The notes beneath the pieces are model-generated. The model was not told where the DNA came from. It saw only the letters and a list, made by a program, of their open reading frames with translations, and did not search any database. Below, one piece after another: positions 50,083 through 59,872 of a stretch of DNA of 64,000 nucleotides. This DNA is from Bacteroidota bacterium (GTDB lineage: Bacteria; Bacteroidota; Ignavibacteria; Kapaibacteriales; UBA961), in NCBI GenBank assembly GCA_009919265.1, contig RGCF01000004.1, positions 1-64,000 on the forward strand. The letters are read 5' to 3'. A program made the position numbers and the translations under genes. Within the stretch, counting starts at the first letter, position 1. Each line of letters begins with the position of its first letter.

Positions 50083-50744
50083 TGGATCCATTAGAATTTT
50101 GGACACTTTGTAATGCAAATGGGATCTTATTGACAAGAGAACAAATGGAAACATTTGAACGATTTCATGATGAATTGATCTATTGGAATGAAAAAGTCAA
50201 TCTTATTTCTAGAAAAGACATTGATAATATCTGGATTCGTCATTTTATGCATTCACTCAGCATTGTCAAAGCAGATATAATTCAATCCAAAAGTACATGT
50301 CTTGATGTTGGATGTGGTGGTGGATTTCCAGGAATTCCAGTTGGTATTGCAAGACTGGATCTATCAGTCACAATGGTTGACTCTATTGCAAAGAAAATGA
50401 AATTAACAGCTATGTTTGCTGATCATACAGGGCAAAGAAATTTCAAAACAATTGTTTCTCGCATGGAAGATATAGCAAAAGATAAATCTCAACAACAAAG
50501 GTATGACCATATAATAGCAAGAGCAGTTGCACCAATAATATCACTCATACAGTGGACAAAACCTCTATTAAAGAAAGATGGGTCATATATATTACTAAAG
50601 GGCGGCGATCTAACAAGTGAGATACTGGAAGCTCAACAAGCATTCCCTAGTCTTATTATCAAAGAATATCCCATCAATTGGATTGGTGTAAACTGGTTTA
50701 CAACAGAAGAAAAGAAAATCATTCATTGCTATTTTCAACCCTAA
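50079..50744 (+). CDS. rsmG: 16S rRNA (guanine527-N7)-methyltransferase RsmG
   Basis: WNEKVNLISRKDIDNIWIRHFMHSL, LDVGCGGGFPGIPVGI, IIARAVAPI. Confidence 0.94.
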   Translation: MMDPLEFWTLCNANGILLTREQMETFERFHDELIYWNEKVNLISRKDIDNIWIRHFMHSLSIVKADIIQSKSTCLDVGCGGGFPGIPVGIARLDLSVTMVDSIAKKMKLTAMFADHTGQRNFKTIVSRMEDIAKDKSQQQRYDHIIARAVAPIISLIQWTKPLLKKDGSYILLKGGDLTSEILEAQQAFPSLIIKEYPINWIGVNWFTTEEKKIIHCYFQP

Positions 50745-50772
50745 TGTGACATTTTAATCGAATATTTGTCTT

Positions 50773-50794
50773 ATCTTATTGTAAACAATAAGAT
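50773..50794. repeat. Perfect inverted repeat (9-bp arms, 4-nt loop) just upstream of DUF1800 gene
   Basis: ATCTTATTG TAAA CAATAAGAT, ends 8 nt before the ATG at 50803. Confidence 0.8.
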
Positions 50795-50802
50795 CTAAGC
50801 TC

Positions 50803-52464
50803 ATGAATAGACGCACTTTTCTTACCGGTACACTTGTAGAACAAGTTGAACAACCATCATCAACAGCCAAGGCAGTTGCATCAGCTTTGGACCCCTTTTC
50901 TGGCCAATGGACAGATAAGCAAAGGAAACACCTCTTACATAGAACAATGTTTGGGATTCAGCTAAAGCAATTTGAACAAGCTAGCATGATGACCTTACAA
51001 GAAATTCTTGACATGCTCTTTTCAGCACAGACTCTTCCCTCTCATCCCGTCGCCTATTTGAATACCGGAAATATCACAGCTGGAAATGACTGGACTGCAG
51101 CAACTTATGATGTAAACCAAGAAAATGTTCGATTGGCTTTTCTTCAGTCATGGCAAATTTCCATGATGCTGAATCAGCCAATTCGCATTCATGATAAATT
51201 GATGCTTTTCTGGCAAAATCATTTTGCAACCGGATCGGGTTCGGTTAAAGATGCGCGACTCATGCATAAACAGTATGAATTACTGTTCAACAATGTATTA
51301 GGAAATTTCAAATCAATGGTGGAATCAATTGTTTTAGATCCTGCCATGCTACGATATCTCAATGGAAATACAAATAGCAAAGATCGACCAAATGAGAATT
51401 TTGCAAGAGAACTTCAGGAATTGTTTACCATCGGGAAAGGCCCAGAGATAGCTCCAGGAAATTATACCAATTATACAGAACAAGATATCAAAGAAGCTGC
51501 AAGAATACTTACAGGGTGGTCAGACAATCAAACAACTCAAACTGCTACCTTTAAATCTGCAAGCCACGATACTGGTAAAAAGACCTTTTCTGCAGCTTAT
51601 AAACAAACAGTTATACAAAGTGGTGGAACAACAGAAGCACATGCAAAACAAGAAGTTTCAGCTCTTATCAACATGATATTCGCTCAAGAAGCGACATCAC
51701 TGTATATAACAAGAAAATTATATCGTTTTTTTGTCGATTATATCATTGATGAATCTGTTGAAACATTTGTGATCCAACCATTAGCAAAACTATTACGCGA
51801 GAGCTCTTTTGAAATAAAACCTGTATTACAAACTTTGTTTAAAAGTGAACACTTTTATTCAAGTACCTTCAAAGGTTGCTTTATCAAAACACCAATGGAT
51901 TTTGTGATTGGAACAAGCAGATTGTTTGAACCTGCTTTATTGTACCCTCAGGATCAGAAAGAAGTTCATTGGGCATATCGCACTTTGCGAAGATTGATGG
52001 CACAAATGGGACAAGATCTGATAAGCCCACCCAATGTAGCTGGTTTGCCAGCATATTATCAAGAACCTGCATATCATGAATTATGGATAAATGCAGATAC
52101 TTTGCAAAAGCGCATAAAATTTATTGGAGATTTGTCTGTGGATCATCTTCAATTGGATGAAATGGCTTATGGAAAAGGTGCATTAATCGATGTTTTTAAG
52201 ATTGTAGAATGGGCTGGCGATCCCTCTGATTCAATGCAAATAGTTGAAGCTTGGTGTGATTGGTTCTATGCCATAGATATAAATGCAGAAGTAAAACATG
52301 TGATGCAACGATTCTTAACCGGCGGCCTCGAAGACTTTGTTTGGACAAATGAATGGATTGAATGGAAAAACAATCCAACTGAAGACAAAACCAAAGCAAT
52401 TGAAGTCAAATTACGCACCTTATTAAAATATATGTTGAGCATGGCAGAATATCAATTGGCATGA
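50803..52464 (+). CDS. DUF1800 family protein
   Basis: HRTMFGIQLKQF, LMLFWQNHFATG, NENFARELQELFTIGKG, EAARILTGWSDN, PPNVAGLPAY. Confidence 0.9.
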   Translation: MNRRTFLTGTLVEQVEQPSSTAKAVASALDPFSGQWTDKQRKHLLHRTMFGIQLKQFEQASMMTLQEILDMLFSAQTLPSHPVAYLNTGNITAGNDWTAATYDVNQENVRLAFLQSWQISMMLNQPIRIHDKLMLFWQNHFATGSGSVKDARLMHKQYELLFNNVLGNFKSMVESIVLDPAMLRYLNGNTNSKDRPNENFARELQELFTIGKGPEIAPGNYTNYTEQDIKEAARILTGWSDNQTTQTATFKSASHDTGKKTFSAAYKQTVIQSGGTTEAHAKQEVSALINMIFAQEATSLYITRKLYRFFVDYIIDESVETFVIQPLAKLLRESSFEIKPVLQTLFKSEHFYSSTFKGCFIKTPMDFVIGTSRLFEPALLYPQDQKEVHWAYRTLRRLMAQMGQDLISPPNVAGLPAYYQEPAYHELWINADTLQKRIKFIGDLSVDHLQLDEMAYGKGALIDVFKIVEWAGDPSDSMQIVEAWCDWFYAIDINAEVKHVMQRFLTGGLEDFVWTNEWIEWKNNPTEDKTKAIEVKLRTLLKYMLSMAEYQLA

Positions 52465-52474
52465 GGAATACACT

Positions 52475-54049
52475 ATGAAACGCAGACAATTTCTCCGAAA
52501 TCTTTCATTGGCAAGTGCAGTAGCTCCAATTATGCTCAATGGATATTCCGTACATGCATTCCAAGATCATCAAATGTTTTCTCCTCTGGAATTAGCAGAT
52601 TGTGATGAACGCATTCTTGTTCTTGTCCAATTGAATGGGGGCAATGATGGTTTGAATACTGTGATTCCATTGGATCAATACGGACTCTATCAATCCGCAA
52701 GAAAAAATATAGCAATTCAAGAACAATCTGTTTTAAAACTTACAGATTCTACAGGCTTGCATCCACAAATGCAGGCTTTTCAAACCATGTTCAAAGATGG
52801 TACATTGAAACTCATTCAAGATGTTGGATATCCAGTCCCAAATTACTCGCATTTTCGTTCCACTGATATTTGGCTTACTGGTTCTGATTCAGAAGAATAT
52901 CTAACTACTGGATGGCTAGGTAGATATTTAGATAAACGCTTTCCTAATTATCCATCAGCTTATCCAAATGCTGAGATGTCAGATCCACTTGCTATACAAA
53001 TAGGATCCGTTCTTTCATTGGGATTTGAAGGTCCTGCAGCAAATATGGCAATGGCATTTACAGACCCAACATCCTATTACAATATTGTTAATGGTTCAGG
53101 AAATCAAAGCTCAACAAATAGATCTGAATTTGAATTGGCATATATTAGAAAGATCGGTGAACAATTACAAAAGTTTGCAACACCCGTTAAAAATGCAGCC
53201 TCAAAAGCTAAAAATAAATCAACCCTATATCCAGCAGCAAAGTCTAATCCTCTTGCAGATCAGTTGAAAATTGTAGCTCAGTTAATTGCCGGTGGATTGA
53301 AAACAAAAGTATATATGGTTTCTTTGACTGGATTCGATACTCATGCCAACCAATTGCAAGGTGGTAATGGCACACCGACTCCTCATGGAACATTACTTCA
53401 ACAAGTGTCCGTTGCAATTCAGGCATTTATGGATGATTGCAAACTCTTGGGCATTGATCATCGCATCTTAGGCATGACATTTTCTGAATTTGGAAGAAGA
53501 ATTGCATCAAATGCCAGCGCAGGAACAGATCATGGTGCCGCTGGCCCCGTCTTTCTTTTTGGAACTCAAATCCTCCCAGGTATAATTGGCCATAATTCGA
53601 TCATCCCTCAAAATCCTGGCCCAGAAGACAATATACCCATGCAAACAGATTTCAGGACACTATATGCTTCTATACTCAAGCAATGGTTCTGCATCGCTCC
53701 GGCAAACTTGAAAGAATTGACCGTACATGACTTTGCCTATGATTTACCAATCCTTCAAAATTCAACTTCTACTGTTCAAGAGTCGATATCAGTATTGGAA
53801 GAAACAGTATCAATTTTTCCCAATCCAGCAATCGACCTTATAACATTGACTGCAAATTGCCCAACCAAAATCCAAGCAGTTTCTCTTTTTGATAATACCG
53901 GTAGATTTGTAAAGCAACTAATAGGCACTATCCCCCCAGGCCCTTACTCAATGACAATTCAGCTCAATGGACTTAGCCCCGGATATTATATAATTCAATT
54001 CCAACTTCCATTTGGGCAAGTCCTTTCCAAACCTTTGATAGTAAGTTAA
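52475..54049 (+). CDS. DUF1501 family protein with T9SS type A C-terminal sorting domain
   Basis: LVQLNGGNDGLNTVIPLDQYGLYQSARKNIAI, FSEFGRRIASNASAGTDHGAAGPVFLFG; C-terminus IFPNPAIDLITLT...GYYIIQFQLPFGQVLSKPLIVS. Confidence 0.92.
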   Translation: MKRRQFLRNLSLASAVAPIMLNGYSVHAFQDHQMFSPLELADCDERILVLVQLNGGNDGLNTVIPLDQYGLYQSARKNIAIQEQSVLKLTDSTGLHPQMQAFQTMFKDGTLKLIQDVGYPVPNYSHFRSTDIWLTGSDSEEYLTTGWLGRYLDKRFPNYPSAYPNAEMSDPLAIQIGSVLSLGFEGPAANMAMAFTDPTSYYNIVNGSGNQSSTNRSEFELAYIRKIGEQLQKFATPVKNAASKAKNKSTLYPAAKSNPLADQLKIVAQLIAGGLKTKVYMVSLTGFDTHANQLQGGNGTPTPHGTLLQQVSVAIQAFMDDCKLLGIDHRILGMTFSEFGRRIASNASAGTDHGAAGPVFLFGTQILPGIIGHNSIIPQNPGPEDNIPMQTDFRTLYASILKQWFCIAPANLKELTVHDFAYDLPILQNSTSTVQESISVLEETVSIFPNPAIDLITLTANCPTKIQAVSLFDNTGRFVKQLIGTIPPGPYSMTIQLNGLSPGYYIIQFQLPFGQVLSKPLIVS

Positions 54050-54297
54050 GTGTTATAATTTTCAAGTACTTACATTCTATTTAACTTCTTTTCAGTACAT
54101 GTCCTAATTTTAGGGTACTTTTTAGGTATCTTATCTGTATCCTTATTGTTTTTCAAGTAAATAGAGTGCAAGACTTGAAAAATGAAGCATTTATGAATTT
54201 TTTTCAATTTGGGCAACAGTTCAGCAAAAGGTATATTGAGTTTCACATCGAGCAGCATACGATGTGATAGTTTCACACACTATCTAGGGAGTAACCG

Positions 54298-56922
54298 ATG
54301 ATAGGAATCATCAAAAGTTGTTATAGCATATGCATTGTGTCTATAGGCATAATGCTGTTTCATGCACCCCCCGCATCCGCACAGACTGTGACTGGTGGCC
54401 AAAATGGCAAAACCCAGCAAGTCCCCGAAGTTGGCAATGAACCTAAGAATACCGCCAGCAAGGTCATTTCAGAAAAACTTGAAAAGGCCCGCCAAAAGTA
54501 TTTAAAGGCTTTAACTGCCATTGAAAATGACGACACTTTGTCCATCCCCCGACTTTTCGAAGATGCAGTTCAGGCTCTGAACTCCCTGGCAAGCTATCCG
54601 GGAATTGAATCTAACGAAGATTTTGCCGATTTGGCTCAATCTATCATAGATGACTATGAAAGTTATGTTCAAATCATAGACAGTTTGCCTGAGAGCTCTT
54701 CGGCGTTCATGCTTCGAAACAAAATTTATCAAGAAGTGGAAGACATAGATCCGGCCTCTCCTTCTATGTCAACAATGCAATTTACGAGTACCAGGGTATC
54801 CGGTGCACCCGGTGTTCCTGGCATGACAATTCCACTTGATATCAATGAATATGTTCAAAAGAATATCACATTCCTTTCGCAAGACAAAGGACGAAAGTTC
54901 TTTAAGCGTTGGATTGAAAAAAGTACTCGCTGGTTCCCTCTTCTCAAAAGAATAGCTCGGGAAGAAGATATGCCGGAGGATATTATATATCTATCCATGA
55001 TTGAAAGTGCATTGAATCCAAATGCAGTTTCATGGGCTAAAGCAGTAGGCATGTGGCAATTCATGCAGGCCGCTGCAAGTGATTATGGTTTAACCATGAA
55101 TTCTTGGGTTGATGAAAGAAGGGATCCCGAAAAATCAACTCGGGCAGCGATGCGATATCTTAAATGGCTCTATAATGAGTTTGGAGATTGGCATTTGGCA
55201 CTTGCAGCATATAATAGTGGACCTAATGGTCCAGTTCGACGTGGAATCTCTCGCATACAAAAAGATGCTCCCACTTTTTGGGATATAAGGGAATATCTTC
55301 CGAAAGAAACAAAGAATTATGTTCCCCTTTATATTGCCACAGCAGTTATCTGCTTGAATCAGGAGCAATATGGATTCACTAAAGATGAACTTACATTTGA
55401 GCCAGAATATCAATATGAAACACATCCGATTGATGGATCAATCAGTTTGAAGGTTATTGCTCAATGTTTAAATGAATCAATTGAGCAAGTAAAAGAACTG
55501 AATCCGGAGTTAGTGGGTACAACTACCCCTCCGAATAGTGATGAACCTTATGAATTAAAAATTCCTGTTGGGAAAAAAGAACTGTTCGCACAAAACCTTG
55601 CGAAACTCTCACCAGAAGAATTAAATCCTTGGGTTCTTCATTCTGTCGAAAAGGGCGAGACCATTGCAGATATTGCAGCTAAATATGCTGTAAATACTCA
55701 AGATATAACATCAAACAACTCAATTTCAAGTGGTAGTAAACTCAAGAAAGGGATGTCAATTAGAATCCCCAGAGAGGCATTAGGAACAGCTGTTCTTACA
55801 GCCAATACGCCTTCAAGCGATACAATAAGTGGCTCAGTTTCTACTATTGAACAACCTGCGAAAAATTCTGTAGTGGAGTCTAATCAACAACAGGCTACAG
55901 TTGCATCACAAGTAGAGACCCCAATCAATACGACTGTACCAAAGAAAAATACTGTGCAGAATGATTTATTGGTGAATGCAAGTCCTTCGATTGCATCTAA
56001 TCAAGAAAAAGTTATTGATAAAAAAACACCCAAGGAAGAAGTATTAGAGACTGAAAAACCAACAGCTATCTCTATTACATCTCAACAAACTCGTAAATCG
56101 CAAATAATCGAACAAAAAGATCAAGTTGAAATTGAAACCAAGAAAAGCGGTCGTGCTCATGTGAAGCATATTGTCCGCTCTGGTGAGTCACTCTACACTC
56201 TTGCTCAGAAATATGGAGTGAGAATGACTGATCTTAGGAATTGGAATGGGATTTCATTTGATACAGATCAATTGACCGAAGGTCAAGAACTTATTGTGTC
56301 TTCCACTGCAAGTCCAAAACTTGTCTATATCCAAGAGCAAAAACATAAAAGCCCGACACAAACTGTCAAAAGAGGAAATAAGCATACCGTAAAACGTGGT
56401 GAAACCCTCGCGCAAATTGCAGATGATTATGGAATTGACATTGAGTCTCTTAGAAAAGCAAATAATATAAAAAAGTCGGGTACTATTAGATCTGGTACAA
56501 TTTTACGGATACCAAAACAATCATTCTCTGATGAGCGATCAACTCGTGCAGTTTCAAAAAAGAGAACATCAGGTTCAACATTGAAGGTACATTCTCTCAA
56601 AAAAGGAGAAACCCTTTCAAAGATTGCCGCTTTGTATAATGTTAGCGAAAAAGATTTGCGTTCTTGGAATCCTGGCATAAAGGCAAGCAAAGTGGTACGC
56701 GGCCAAAAGATTAAAGTGTATTCCAAAGTTTCCGGGAAAGGAAGTTCTTCGGAATCAAAAAATCGCTCTTCTTCTCGTTTGCCCAAACAATATAAGGTGA
56801 AGAAAGGTGATTCAATGAAAAGTATTGCAAGTAAATTTGGTATTTCACTTTCTCAATTAAAGAAGAAAAATAAAAAGTCAAAATCCGGCTTGAAAGCAGG
56901 ACAAACATTGCGAATACAATAA
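54298..56922 (+). CDS. Membrane-bound lytic murein transglycosylase D-like protein with multiple LysM domains
   Basis: SLT motif MPEDIIYLSMIESALNPNAVSWAKAVGMWQFM, LALAAYNSGPNGPVRRGI; at least five LysM repeats (for example HSVEKGETIADIAAKYAV). Confidence 0.92.
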   Translation: MIGIIKSCYSICIVSIGIMLFHAPPASAQTVTGGQNGKTQQVPEVGNEPKNTASKVISEKLEKARQKYLKALTAIENDDTLSIPRLFEDAVQALNSLASYPGIESNEDFADLAQSIIDDYESYVQIIDSLPESSSAFMLRNKIYQEVEDIDPASPSMSTMQFTSTRVSGAPGVPGMTIPLDINEYVQKNITFLSQDKGRKFFKRWIEKSTRWFPLLKRIAREEDMPEDIIYLSMIESALNPNAVSWAKAVGMWQFMQAAASDYGLTMNSWVDERRDPEKSTRAAMRYLKWLYNEFGDWHLALAAYNSGPNGPVRRGISRIQKDAPTFWDIREYLPKETKNYVPLYIATAVICLNQEQYGFTKDELTFEPEYQYETHPIDGSISLKVIAQCLNESIEQVKELNPELVGTTTPPNSDEPYELKIPVGKKELFAQNLAKLSPEELNPWVLHSVEKGETIADIAAKYAVNTQDITSNNSISSGSKLKKGMSIRIPREALGTAVLTANTPSSDTISGSVSTIEQPAKNSVVESNQQQATVASQVETPINTTVPKKNTVQNDLLVNASPSIASNQEKVIDKKTPKEEVLETEKPTAISITSQQTRKSQIIEQKDQVEIETKKSGRAHVKHIVRSGESLYTLAQKYGVRMTDLRNWNGISFDTDQLTEGQELIVSSTASPKLVYIQEQKHKSPTQTVKRGNKHTVKRGETLAQIADDYGIDIESLRKANNIKKSGTIRSGTILRIPKQSFSDERSTRAVSKKRTSGSTLKVHSLKKGETLSKIAALYNVSEKDLRSWNPGIKASKVVRGQKIKVYSKVSGKGSSSESKNRSSSRLPKQYKVKKGDSMKSIASKFGISLSQLKKKNKKSKSGLKAGQTLRIQ

Positions 56923-56946
56923 ACCTTTTTAGAGATATCATATCTA

Positions 56947-56974
56947 ACGGCAAAACAGTATATTGTTTTGCCGT
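56947..56974 (+). terminator. Rho-independent terminator after LysM transglycosylase gene
   Basis: ACGGCAAAACA GTATAT TGTTTTGCCGT followed by TTTTATTTT (11-bp perfect stem). Confidence 0.85.
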
Positions 56975-56991
56975 TTTTATTTTGAGTAACA

Positions 56992-57768
56992 ATGAACACA
57001 TATCTATTCATATTCCTTCTCTTATTTATCTATAGACTAGATGCTCAACAAGCATTAAGAACCATTCCTAATGAAGCTTTCGGTTTGGGAGAAAAGCTTG
57101 AATATAAAGTGGGCTATCAATTCGTAAAGGCCGGGGATGCATATTTTCATATTCAGCCTAAATCCTTTACTTATAAAGGTAGACCTTGCTATGACATACG
57201 ATTTGAAGTCCGTTCATTGAAATCACTTGACTGGCTATATCGCGTTCAAGATATGTATCGTACAATTGTAGATATCGATGGTATCTATCCTTATTATTTT
57301 GAACAGAAAGTTCGAGAAGGTGGTTATAAAAAGGATGCAAAAGCACAATTTGATCATTCTTCAAAGCGAGCAATAGTTGGAGATAAATCATATCCATTCC
57401 CTACCTTCTCCCATGATATTGTTTCTGCTTTCTATTATGTAAGGACAATGGATTTATCTTCGAAGAAAAAGGGTGAAGTAATCCAGTTGAAAAATTTTGT
57501 TGATGATAGCACATATACGCTAGGTGTTCGAATTCATGGCAAACAAACAGTGAGTGTTCAAGCAGGGACCTTTGAATGTATTGTTGTAGAGCCGATGGTT
57601 ACAAAGGGCGGACTATTTAAAAGCGAGGGCAAAATTCTCTTGTGGTTATCCGATGATGAAAGAAAAATACCCGTAAAGGTAAGCACCAAGGTATTGATTG
57701 GTGCAATTGAGGCGGAATTGACCAGTTTTTCAGGAACTAGAGGACCAATCAAGGCAAAAATCAAGTAA
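56992..57768 (+). CDS. DUF3108 domain exported protein
   Basis: FGLGEKLEYKVGYQFVKAGDAYFHI; LWLSDDERKIPVKVSTKVLIGAIEAELTSF typical of DUF3108. Confidence 0.82.
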   Translation: MNTYLFIFLLLFIYRLDAQQALRTIPNEAFGLGEKLEYKVGYQFVKAGDAYFHIQPKSFTYKGRPCYDIRFEVRSLKSLDWLYRVQDMYRTIVDIDGIYPYYFEQKVREGGYKKDAKAQFDHSSKRAIVGDKSYPFPTFSHDIVSAFYYVRTMDLSSKKKGEVIQLKNFVDDSTYTLGVRIHGKQTVSVQAGTFECIVVEPMVTKGGLFKSEGKILLWLSDDERKIPVKVSTKVLIGAIEAELTSFSGTRGPIKAKIK

Positions 57769-57844
57769 AAAACAATAATCCTCAGGGCATGAATTGTGGA
57801 ATTTCCAGTAAATTTGTATGTATGTATCCCATTCAGATTGATCT

Positions 57845-59851
57845 ATGTCCAACCTACAGAAAACTCACATAACTGATTCTTCAGCACTGGAAGACATATG
57901 TCATCTCTATGATGAACTCATTGATCAGTTAAAACCAGAAGTCAAACGCATATTGGAAGAGTGGGACCAAAAAACACAAAACTATCGCAATGAAGAATTC
58001 TCATATACAGTTCGAAATAAACAAATCAATGTAGAAAACTTCATTGAATCATTAAGTCATACCAAAATCCCCAAAATAGCTACACCACAATTCAAAGATT
58101 GGGGTGAAATAGTTAGGTGGAGTTTAAGAGAAAATTTTCCTGGTGAATTCCCTTACACTGCCGGTGTATATCCGTTCAAAAGAACAGGTGAAGATCCCAC
58201 GAGAATGTTTGCAGGTGAAGGTGGACCCGAAAGAACAAATAAACGCTTCCACTATCTCAGTCATGGGATGCCCGCGGCAAGACTTTCTACTGCATTTGAT
58301 AGTGTGACTTTATATGGAGAAGATCCAGATTTCCGACCTGACATCTATGGAAAGATTGGTAATAGCGGTGTTTCGATTGCAACTCTAAATGATGCAAAGA
58401 AATTGTATTCCGGTTTTGATTTGTGCGATCCAAAAACTTCCGTATCAATGACTATCAATGGACCGGCTCCAATGCTGTTAGCTTTTTTCATGAATGCTGC
58501 CATTGATCAAGAATGTGAAAAATATATTCATGAGCATGGTCTTTTAGATGAAGTAAAAGCAAAGATTGCAGCTGTCTATACTCAATCAACACATAGCACA
58601 CCAATATATTGTTCAGATCCCGAGACCAAATCACAAGATTTACCTGAAGGCAATGCAGGTTTAGGATTGGCATTACTCGGTATCACTGGAGACAAGGTTC
58701 TTCCTTCAGATGTATATGAACAATGTAAAGAGCGAGCATTGAAGACTGTCCGCGGGACAGTGCAAGCCGATATTCTCAAAGAAGATCAAGCTCAGAATAC
58801 TTGCATTTTCTCCACAGAATTTGCCCTCAAAATGATGGGAGACATTCAAGAATATTTCATAGAAAAGCAAGTTAGAAATTTCTATTCCGTGTCAATCAGT
58901 GGCTATCATATTGCAGAAGCAGGTGCCAATCCTATTACACAAGTTGCATTCACGCTAGCAAATGGTTTTACATTTGTGGAATATTATCTTTCTCGTGGAA
59001 TGCATATTGATGATTTCGCGCCCAATCTGTCATTCTTCTTTTCCAATGGCATTGACCCCGAATACGCTGTGATAGGTAGAGTTGCAAGACGCATTTGGGC
59101 TAAAGCCATGAAAAATATTTATGGTGGGAATGAACGTTCACAAATGCTCAAATACCATATTCAAACCTCAGGAAGATCATTACATGCTCAAGAAATTGAC
59201 TTCAATGATATTCGTACCACTCTGCAAGCATTGTATGCCATTTACGATAATTGCAATTCATTGCACACAAATGCCTATGATGAAGCAATAACCACTCCGA
59301 CTGAAGAATCAGTTAGAAGAGCGGTAGCAATTCAGTTAATCATAAATCGTGAACTTGGATTAGCTAAGAATGAGAATCCGCTTCAGGGATCATTTATCAT
59401 AGAAGAATTGACTGATCTTGTAGAAGAAGCTGTTTATGCTGAATTCAATCGAATCTCAGAAAGAGGCGGAGTATTAGGTTCCATGGAGACGATGTATCAG
59501 CGTAATAAAATTCAAGAAGAGTCTCTTTATTATGAAACTTTGAAACATACCGGCGAATATCCGATCATTGGAGTGAATACATTTCTGTCTAAAAATGGTT
59601 CACCAACAATTATTCCTCAGGAAGTTATTCGTTCCACAACTGAAGAAAAAGAACAGCAAATCACCAATGTCAGAGCTTTTCAAGATCATCATGCAAGTGA
59701 AGCGGAATTGGCATTGAAAAACTTAAAACAAACCGCCATTGCAGATGGAAATATTTTCGAAGCTTTGATGGAAGCCGCAAAAGTTTGTTCTCTCGGACAA
59801 ATGTCAAATGCGCTTTATCAAGTTGGCGGACAATACAGAAGAAATATGTAA
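57845..59851 (+). CDS. Acyl-CoA mutase large-chain (IcmF-type mutase catalytic domain, lacking cobalamin-binding and GTPase domains)
   Basis: [125 protein letters not shown]; no DxHxxG motif in the 668 aa. Confidence 0.88.
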   Translation: MSNLQKTHITDSSALEDICHLYDELIDQLKPEVKRILEEWDQKTQNYRNEEFSYTVRNKQINVENFIESLSHTKIPKIATPQFKDWGEIVRWSLRENFPGEFPYTAGVYPFKRTGEDPTRMFAGEGGPERTNKRFHYLSHGMPAARLSTAFDSVTLYGEDPDFRPDIYGKIGNSGVSIATLNDAKKLYSGFDLCDPKTSVSMTINGPAPMLLAFFMNAAIDQECEKYIHEHGLLDEVKAKIAAVYTQSTHSTPIYCSDPETKSQDLPEGNAGLGLALLGITGDKVLPSDVYEQCKERALKTVRGTVQADILKEDQAQNTCIFSTEFALKMMGDIQEYFIEKQVRNFYSVSISGYHIAEAGANPITQVAFTLANGFTFVEYYLSRGMHIDDFAPNLSFFFSNGIDPEYAVIGRVARRIWAKAMKNIYGGNERSQMLKYHIQTSGRSLHAQEIDFNDIRTTLQALYAIYDNCNSLHTNAYDEAITTPTEESVRRAVAIQLIINRELGLAKNENPLQGSFIIEELTDLVEEAVYAEFNRISERGGVLGSMETMYQRNKIQEESLYYETLKHTGEYPIIGVNTFLSKNGSPTIIPQEVIRSTTEEKEQQITNVRAFQDHHASEAELALKNLKQTAIADGNIFEALMEAAKVCSLGQMSNALYQVGGQYRRNM

Positions 59852-59872
59852 TTCATTCTAAAAGGTTATCTC

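Noticed and set aside
57815-57830. Short TATG/TGTA tandem (GTATGTATGTAT) before the acyl-CoA mutase
   Set aside because: Too short to be a meaningful repeat; could be chance.
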